A stretch of DNA of 9,056 nt from Candidatus Falkowiibacteriota bacterium (GTDB lineage: Bacteria > Patescibacteriota > Patescibacteriia > Patescibacteriales > JALSMD01). Location: NCBI GenBank assembly GCA_026987855.1, contig JALSMD010000104.1, positions 1-9,056 on the forward strand, read 5' to 3'. How positions within the stretch are numbered: the first letter of the stretch is position 1; each line of letters opens with the position of its first letter. Below the pieces are notes generated by a model, which worked only from the letters and a program-made list of their open reading frames with translations, was not told the DNA's origin and did not search any database. Below, piece by piece: positions 4,277 through 9,056 of the stretch. The translations under genes and the position numbers were made by a program.

Positions 4277-6085
4277 ATGTTAAGAACTCATACTTGTGGC
4301 GAATTAACAAAAAAAGATGTTGGCAGAGAGGTAGAATTATCAGGTTGGGTTCACAGCCGCCGAGACCACGGAGGTATTATTTTTATTGATTTAAGAGATA
4401 GGTATGGCATTACTCAAATTACTTTTGATCCTTCTTCAAAAGTAGCCGATTCTCTAAAGATAAAAAAAGCGTGGGAAGAAGCAGACAGATTAAGAAATGA
4501 GTGGGTCATTAACGTAAAAGGAAAAGTAGTGGCCAGACCCGATAATATGATTAACCCAAAATTAAAAACTGGTGAAATAGAAGTAGAAGTATATGAGTTA
4601 AATATTTTAAATAAATCTAAAACCCCACCCTTTGAACTAAATGAAGAAAAATTTCATAATGTTAAAGAACAGATTCGGCTAAAATATCGTTTTATTGATT
4701 TAAGAAGACCCGAAATTCAAAAATTACTAGATTTAAAGGATAAATTTATTCGCCATATAAGAAAATATTTTTATGATAAAGGTTTCACGGAAATTCAGAC
4801 CCCAATTCTAGCTAACTCTTCACCAGAGGGGGCGCGTGATTTTTTGGTTCCATCCCGTTATTATCCGGGTAAATTTTACGCTTTACCTCAAGCTCCACAA
4901 CAATTTAAGCAACTTTTGATGGTTGGAGGTCTTGATAAATATTTTCAGATAGCTCCTTGTTTTAGAGATGAGGATCCAAGACAGGATAGGCATTATGGTG
5001 AATTTTATCAATTAGATATGGAGATGAGTTTTGTAGAACAGGAAGATATTTTTAATATTATGGAGCCATTAATGATTGAATTAACAGAAAAGTTTAGTAA
5101 TAAAAAAATAACCGGCTTAAAAGATGGGAAATTCTTGCGTATTCCTTGGAAAGAGGCAATGAATAAGTATGGAACAGATAAACCGGATTTAAGATTTAAT
5201 TTAGAAATAAAAGACATCACAGAAATGGTAGAAGGTTGCGGATTTGGTGTTTTCGCTAACGCAATTAAAGACGGTGGCATTGTTCACGCTCTTAAAGTTG
5301 ATAAGGGGGCACAATTTACAAGAAAAGAAATTGATGAGTTAACTGAGTTAGCTCAAAGCAAAGGCGCAAAAGGTCTTGCTTATATTGTGATTAAGCCGAA
5401 TAATGTTTTACAATCCCCAATAATTAAATTTTTAGGAGAAGAACTAGCGCAAGATATCGTTAGAAGAGTAGAGGCTCAAGAAGGCGATATTATATTTTTT
5501 GGTGCTGATAAATGGGAAATTGTTTGTGCTAGTTTAGGAGCCGTGCGTGATAAATGTGGCGAAAAATTGGGTTTGAAGGATAATAATAAAGCAGTTTGGT
5601 GTTGGATTGTTGATTTTCCAATGTATGAAAAAGGAGAAGACGGCGAGAGAGAAATAGATTTTAGCCATAATCCTTTTTCTATGCCCCAAGGAGGTTTGGA
5701 AGCTTTAGAAAATCAGAATCCATTGGAGATTTTAGCATGGCAATTTGATTTGGTTTTAAATGGATTTGAAATTTCATCGGGAGCAATTCGTAACCATAAT
5801 CCAGAAATAATGTATAAAGCTTTTGAAATAGCTGGATATACCAAAGAAGAGGTTGATAATAAATTTGGCGCTATGATTAGAGCTTTTAAATATGGTGCGC
5901 CTCCTCACGGAGGTAATGCTCCTGGAATAGACCGCTTGCTAATGGTTTTAAATGATTTGGGTTCTATCCGTGATATTTATGCTTTTCCAAAAGATGGTCA
6001 GGGACGTGATTTAATGATGAATTCTCCAAGTGAAGTTAATAAAAAACAATTAGATGAATTAAACATTGAAATAAAAGAAGAATAA
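4277..6085 (+). CDS. aspS: Aspartyl-tRNA synthetase, bacterial type (probably Asp/Asn non-discriminating)
   Basis: Class II synthetase that charges tRNA with aspartate in the cytoplasm. The 602 residues match the bacterial form. In order: an N-terminal OB-fold anticodon-binding domain (about 1-110, with GWVHSRRDHGG at 23-33), the catalytic core with PEGARDFLVPSR at 183-194 and LPQAPQQFKQLLM at 203-215, motif 2 FRDEDPRQDRH from 229, the bacterial GAD insertion (about 300-425), and motif 3 around GIDR at 550-553. Motif 3 reads GGNAPGIDR, where GGxAFGLDR is commoner. H31, and N90 where the E. coli enzyme has a lysine, resemble non-discriminating AspRS, which also charges tRNA-Asn for amidation. 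The start is firm (MLRTHTCGEL); a heptamer array directly precedes it. A terminator follows the stop. Confidence 0.96.
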   Translation: MLRTHTCGELTKKDVGREVELSGWVHSRRDHGGIIFIDLRDRYGITQITFDPSSKVADSLKIKKAWEEADRLRNEWVINVKGKVVARPDNMINPKLKTGEIEVEVYELNILNKSKTPPFELNEEKFHNVKEQIRLKYRFIDLRRPEIQKLLDLKDKFIRHIRKYFYDKGFTEIQTPILANSSPEGARDFLVPSRYYPGKFYALPQAPQQFKQLLMVGGLDKYFQIAPCFRDEDPRQDRHYGEFYQLDMEMSFVEQEDIFNIMEPLMIELTEKFSNKKITGLKDGKFLRIPWKEAMNKYGTDKPDLRFNLEIKDITEMVEGCGFGVFANAIKDGGIVHALKVDKGAQFTRKEIDELTELAQSKGAKGLAYIVIKPNNVLQSPIIKFLGEELAQDIVRRVEAQEGDIIFFGADKWEIVCASLGAVRDKCGEKLGLKDNNKAVWCWIVDFPMYEKGEDGEREIDFSHNPFSMPQGGLEALENQNPLEILAWQFDLVLNGFEISSGAIRNHNPEIMYKAFEIAGYTKEEVDNKFGAMIRAFKYGAPPHGGNAPGIDRLLMVLNDLGSIRDIYAFPKDGQGRDLMMNSPSEVNKKQLDELNIEIKEE

Positions 6086-6110
6086 ATGATTAAAACAAGT
6101 TTGAATAAAT

Positions 6111-6141
6111 AAAACAAGAGCGCCTTACTCTTGTTTTTTTA
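6111..6141 (+). terminator. Intrinsic terminator after aspS
   Basis: AAAACAAGAG at 6111-6120 pairs perfectly with CTCTTGTTTT at 6128-6137 around the loop CGCCTTA, and seven T residues (6134-6140) close the right side. The hairpin lies 26 nt past the aspS stop and separates aspS from the polymerase subunit gene. The A-run on the left could allow some termination in the opposite direction too. Confidence 0.85.
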
Positions 6142-6168
6142 TTTAAATATGTTTTAATAAAATAATAA

Positions 6169-6174
6169 TATAAT
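6169..6174 (+). promoter_or_regulatory. Candidate -10 box for the delta-prime gene
   Basis: A perfect TATAAT lies 16 nt before the ATG, just after the aspS terminator, where a new promoter is needed. No convincing -35 box is present at 16-18 bp spacing, and the surrounding sequence is nearly all A and T. Transcription would start about 10 nt before the ATG, leaving almost no room for a ribosome-binding site. Confidence 0.4.
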
Positions 6175-6190
6175 ATAGATGTAAAATATT

Positions 6191-7246
6191 ATGAAGTTTA
6201 GTTTATCATGGCCAATAATAGGAAATAACCATATTACAGAATATTTGTCCCGTCTTATTCAGCAAAAAGATTTAGACGGAACATATATTTTTACTGGCCC
6301 TTGCGATTTAGGAAAAACAACTTTAGCTTATTATTTTGCCCAAAGTGTTTTATGCGATAACTATAGGAAGGGCCAAGGGACTTTGCCTTGTTGCCTCTGC
6401 GAGTCATGCCGAAAAATTAATTTAACAAAAAAATATATTAAACAGACAGACAGCTTAGAACAAAGCTTACATGGTGATTTTCATATTGTTAGAAAAGCTA
6501 AAGACAAAAAAAATATTTCTATTTCTCAAATACGTGAACTGATTAACACCTTGGGAATGGGATCATTTTTGAATTCTTACAAAATTGGCATTATTAAATA
6601 TGCTGAAGATCTAAGCGAAGAGGCTGCTAACGCCTTTTTAAAGACATTAGAAGAGCCTAAAAGAAGAGTGATTATTATTTTAATAACAAATCATATAGAA
6701 TATTTGCCAAAAACAGTTGTTTCTAGAAGCAGAGTTTTAAATTTTCAATTAGTGAATCCTGATGTTATTTACGATTATTTAATTCAAAAATATAATATAA
6801 CGCGGAGTAAGGCCAAAAATTATTCGCATTTATCTTTAGGAAGACCAGCCTTGGCTGTAAAGTTTTTGGAAAATCAGAATTTCTATGATGATTATTTTGT
6901 TAAAGCCGATATTTTATTTTCTATAATCAAGAGGGACACTAATGAATCTTTAAAAAAAATAGAACAGATATTTAATAATAAGGTTGTAGGACAAGAAAAT
7001 GTTGCAAAAGCAATAGAGGTTGTTAGAATATGGCAAGGTATTGCAAGAGATTTATTGTTGTTCAAGTTAAAACAGAGAAGATTAATTCAGCACGAAATGG
7101 CCATTACTGAACTTAAACAAGCAGAGCTTAATATAAATATCAGAGATTTATTAAAATTGTTATCATCTTTAGATAAAGCTATTGAATATTTAAAAGCTAA
7201 TGTTAGCCCTAGGATAGCTTTAGAAAGTGTAGTTTTAGCTATTTAA
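6191..7246 (+). CDS. holB: DNA polymerase III delta-prime subunit (clamp loader)
   Basis: AAA+ family subunit of the clamp loader that places the sliding clamp on DNA during replication. The 351 residues fit the delta-prime family. IIGNNHITEYL at 9-19 opens the domain, and a Walker-A-like GPCDLGKT lies at 36-43. C55, C67, C70 and C73 match the spacing of the four-cysteine zinc module (C68 is extra). ISISQIREL at 109-117 and NAFLKTLEEP at 147-156 are strongly diagnostic. The usual SRC motif reads SRSR at 178-181, so the cysteine is replaced by serine. The final 110 residues are helical and variable, as expected for the collar. A DnaX origin is less likely because of length and the missing C-terminal extension. 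No Shine-Dalgarno is visible. The gene follows the aspS terminator. Confidence 0.88.
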   Translation: MKFSLSWPIIGNNHITEYLSRLIQQKDLDGTYIFTGPCDLGKTTLAYYFAQSVLCDNYRKGQGTLPCCLCESCRKINLTKKYIKQTDSLEQSLHGDFHIVRKAKDKKNISISQIRELINTLGMGSFLNSYKIGIIKYAEDLSEEAANAFLKTLEEPKRRVIIILITNHIEYLPKTVVSRSRVLNFQLVNPDVIYDYLIQKYNITRSKAKNYSHLSLGRPALAVKFLENQNFYDDYFVKADILFSIIKRDTNESLKKIEQIFNNKVVGQENVAKAIEVVRIWQGIARDLLLFKLKQRRLIQHEMAITELKQAELNINIRDLLKLLSSLDKAIEYLKANVSPRIALESVVLAI

Positions 7247-7282
7247 TTTGTATAAAACATAAATTAAAATCTAAAATGTTTT

Positions 7283-7311
7283 TTGCTTAAAAAAGGAAAG
7301 TAAGCTATAAT
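7283..7311 (+). promoter_or_regulatory. Sigma70-type promoter for the YbaK-family gene
   Basis: TTGCTT at 7283-7288 and a perfect TATAAT at 7306-7311 are separated by 17 bp. This is the best complete promoter in the window. Transcription would start near 7318, 22 nt before the ATG, and probably continue into rseP. AGCTAT (7303-7308) and ATAGCT (7316-7321) form a small inverted repeat over the -10 and start site, which could be an operator. Confidence 0.65.
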
Positions 7312-7339
7312 AAAAATAGCTAAAAAATAAAGCGAACAT

Positions 7340-7972
7340 ATGTCTAGATGTAAAAGTAGAAAAGCTATTAAAGCTAAAAAAACTGCTAATAAAAAAATTA
7401 GCAAAATTAAAAAAACAAAACTTTCTGCTAAATTAATAAAATATTTAGAAAAGGCAGATGTCAAATACAATGTGTTAGAGCACAAGACCGTTTTTACTGC
7501 TATTGATGCTGCTGCTACAATGAAAAGAAAATTAAATGAAATTGCTAAATCTTTGTTGGTGAAAGTTGATAAAAATTATTATATTGTAGTGGTTCCTGCT
7601 GATAATAACGTAAATTTTGAAAAATTAGGAAAAATAATCTCCAAAAAAGAGAATAAAGATGTTAAGGTTGTAAAAATACCTAGCGAGAAAATAATGGAAA
7701 AAGTACTAAAAGTAAAAGCAGGAGCTATTAGCGCCTTTGGCAGTTTGTACAAATTGCCAGTAATAGTTGATAAAAAATTGACAAAAATTAAAAAAGCAGT
7801 CTTTAGTGGAGGTAGTTTTAATCATTCAATTGAAATGGCAGTTAAAGATTTTGTAAAATTGGAAGACGCTATTTTAGGAAGTTTTAGCATTAAGAAAAAA
7901 ATTAAGAAGAGCACTACTAAAACAGAAAAAACTAAAAAGACAAAGAAACAAAAGACACACAAGAAAAAATAA
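7340..7972 (+). CDS. YbaK/EbsC-family aminoacyl-tRNA deacylase with lysine-rich ends
   Basis: Likely free-standing editing protein that hydrolyses mischarged tRNA (Cys-tRNA-Pro for YbaK, Ala-tRNA-Pro for ProXp-ala). The core spans about residues 32-182 of 210. HKTVFTAIDAAA at 48-59 and EIAKSLLVK at 67-75 carry the conserved lysine (K70). GAISAFGSLYKLPV at 128-141 corresponds to the usual GxxSPFG loop, with alanine for proline, and SGGSFNHSIEM at 156-166 is the final signature. The core is flanked by lysine-rich tails: 12 Lys in the first 31 residues and 15 in the last 26, not part of the normal domain. They may bind tRNA. A consensus promoter 22 nt upstream supports ATG 7340; there is no Shine-Dalgarno. 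rseP follows after 17 bp. The exact substrate cannot be decided. Confidence 0.85.
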   Translation: MSRCKSRKAIKAKKTANKKISKIKKTKLSAKLIKYLEKADVKYNVLEHKTVFTAIDAAATMKRKLNEIAKSLLVKVDKNYYIVVVPADNNVNFEKLGKIISKKENKDVKVVKIPSEKIMEKVLKVKAGAISAFGSLYKLPVIVDKKLTKIKKAVFSGGSFNHSIEMAVKDFVKLEDAILGSFSIKKKIKKSTTKTEKTKKTKKQKTHKKK

Positions 7973-7989
7973 TTTTATAAATTATAAAT

Positions 7990-9056
7990 ATGTTTTTTAC
8001 TTTAATTACATTTTTAATAGTTTTAAGTATTTTGGTATTCGTACATGAGTTGGGTCATTTTTTAGCCGCTCGTTATTTTAGTGTAAAAGCCGAAGAGTTT
8101 GGCTTTGGTTTTCCTCCTCGTGCAATTGGATTTTATAAAGATTTTAATGGAAAATGGAAGAAAGTCAGAGGCAACAAAGAGGTTAGGGATGCGGCTGATA
8201 CTATCTGGTCTTTAAATTGGATTCCTTTGGGAGGATTTGTAAAAATTAAAGGTGAGGATGGTGGAAATAATGATCCTGATAGTTTCTCTACTAAAAAGGC
8301 ATGGCAAAGGGCAATCATTTTATTAGCGGGAGTAACAATGAATATTCTTTTGGCAGCTGTTTTATTCTCTTTTGGTTTTATGATTGGGTTGCCACAAAAT
8401 TTAGATAATGATTTTAATCCCAGGGCCCAGATTACTGATAAACAAATCCAAGTTATTCAAGTTTTACCAAATTCTCCTGCCCAAAAAGCAGGAGTTCAAA
8501 TAGGCGACATAATTAAAAGTATAAATAACATTGAATTTTATAATTTTAATGATCTGCAGAGATATGTAAGAGAGCATATTAATGAAGAATTAGAATATAA
8601 AATTATTAGAGGAGATAAGGAAATTCAATTAAAAATTAAGCCGCAAATTCTTTCTGAAACAGAAAAGGGAGGAATAGGAGTGGCTATTGCGGAGGTGGGA
8701 CTAGTTAGGTATCCGTTTTATATCGCTTTTTGGGAAGGAATTAAAAGCGCTATATTTTTAACTTGGGCAATTATTTTAGCTTTTTATGAATTGTTAAAAA
8801 ATCTTATTATGGGTAATGGCTTGAACGCGGAAGTTGCTGGTCCAGTTGGAATTGCTGCTCTAACTGGACAAATGGCTAGAATGGGCATTTCTTATTTAAT
8901 ACAATTTACAGCTTTATTATCAATTAATTTGGCTATTATTAACGCTTTCCCTTTTCCAGCCTTGGATGGAGGAAGATTATTGTTTTTAGTTGTTGAGAAA
9001 ATAAAGGGATCGCCAGTAAAAAGAGAATTGGAAAATACAATACATTACATTGGTTT
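7990..9056 (+). CDS. rseP: RseP-type site-2 zinc metalloprotease (M50), C-terminus cut by window edge
   Basis: Intramembrane protease that cuts membrane-bound substrates such as anti-sigma factors or leftover signal peptides. The 355 visible residues run open to the right edge. The first transmembrane helix holds the zinc site HELGH at 19-23. PLGGFVKIKGED at 79-90 is the conserved membrane-associated loop, preceded by a charged insert (about 48-70). A second hydrophobic helix lies near 108-134. One PDZ domain follows (about 150-217, NSPAQKAGVQIGDII), unlike the two in E. coli RseP. GPVGI at 284-288 and NAFPFPALDGG from N318, with the third zinc ligand D326, complete the active site. Only the end of the last helix region is missing. 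The ATG at 7990 gives a hydrophobic family start. The gene is probably co-transcribed with the YbaK-type gene 17 bp upstream; its leader is all A and T. Confidence 0.93.
   Translation, partial: MFFTLITFLIVLSILVFVHELGHFLAARYFSVKAEEFGFGFPPRAIGFYKDFNGKWKKVRGNKEVRDAADTIWSLNWIPLGGFVKIKGEDGGNNDPDSFSTKKAWQRAIILLAGVTMNILLAAVLFSFGFMIGLPQNLDNDFNPRAQITDKQIQVIQVLPNSPAQKAGVQIGDIIKSINNIEFYNFNDLQRYVREHINEELEYKIIRGDKEIQLKIKPQILSETEKGGIGVAIAEVGLVRYPFYIAFWEGIKSAIFLTWAIILAFYELLKNLIMGNGLNAEVAGPVGIAALTGQMARMGISYLIQFTALLSINLAIINAFPFPALDGGRLLFLVVEKIKGSPVKRELENTIHYIG

Noticed and set aside
5008..5280. Minus-strand ORF inside aspS
   Set aside because: Shadow of a complete AspRS reading frame.
7264..7485. Minus-strand hydrophobic 73-residue ORF overlapping the YbaK-like gene start
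   Set aside because: Its apparent membrane segments are the antisense of lysine-rich codons (AAA/TTT); it overlaps the consensus plus-strand promoter and lacks a start signal.
8133..8318. Minus-strand ORF inside rseP
   Set aside because: Shadow of the conserved RseP loop and helix region.
13..9056. Alternative genetic code with TGA read as an amino acid
   Set aside because: All complete genes stop at TAA or TAG, but no in-frame TGA is needed for any conserved domain, and nine genes are too few for absence of TGA stops to mean anything.

Overview
The window is a strongly AT-rich bacterial chromosome segment with ten protein genes, no RNA gene and no recognisable insertion sequence. Coding is tight, the standard code reads all genes through, and the proteins are Lys/Ile/Asn-rich. 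Nine of the ten genes have no visible Shine-Dalgarno sequence. These traits, plus aspS, a holB-type gene and a short one-PDZ RseP lying close together, suggest an uncultivated Candidate Phyla Radiation (Patescibacteria, Parcubacteria-like) genome. That placement is an inference from style and gene content, not from a marker gene.

Left part (minus strand, about 13-2888): an operon read right to left. It begins with a membrane-anchored DsbA/thioredoxin-like protein and continues with the gamma, delta and alpha subunits of a pyruvate (2-oxoacid):ferredoxin oxidoreductase (porG, porD, porA). The TPP-binding beta subunit (porB) is expected just past the left edge. A good extended -10 promoter (2994-3002) drives the operon through a leader of roughly 130 nt that contains a nested palindromic element.

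Middle part (plus strand, 3026-4125): xthA (exonuclease III-type AP endonuclease) is followed by an orphan 67-residue six-cysteine protein. That small gene has the only strong Shine-Dalgarno in the window, an AT-only hairpin just before it and an intrinsic terminator just after it.

Right part (plus strand, 4277-9056): aspS, probably a non-discriminating AspRS, then a terminator, then the DNA polymerase III delta-prime subunit gene. A YbaK-type tRNA-editing protein with lysine-rich ends follows from its own consensus promoter. Last is an RseP-type site-2 protease cut by the right edge. Together these cover translation, tRNA quality control, replication and membrane proteolysis.

The most unusual signal is a family of degenerate 7-bp tandem repeats (AATTCAT, AATTCGT, AACTCAT, AATTCCT) between genes. 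Upstream of porD and aspS the last repeat ends exactly 6 nt before the ATG. In two gaps the arrays are arranged as inverted pairs that could form long hairpins in 5' leaders.
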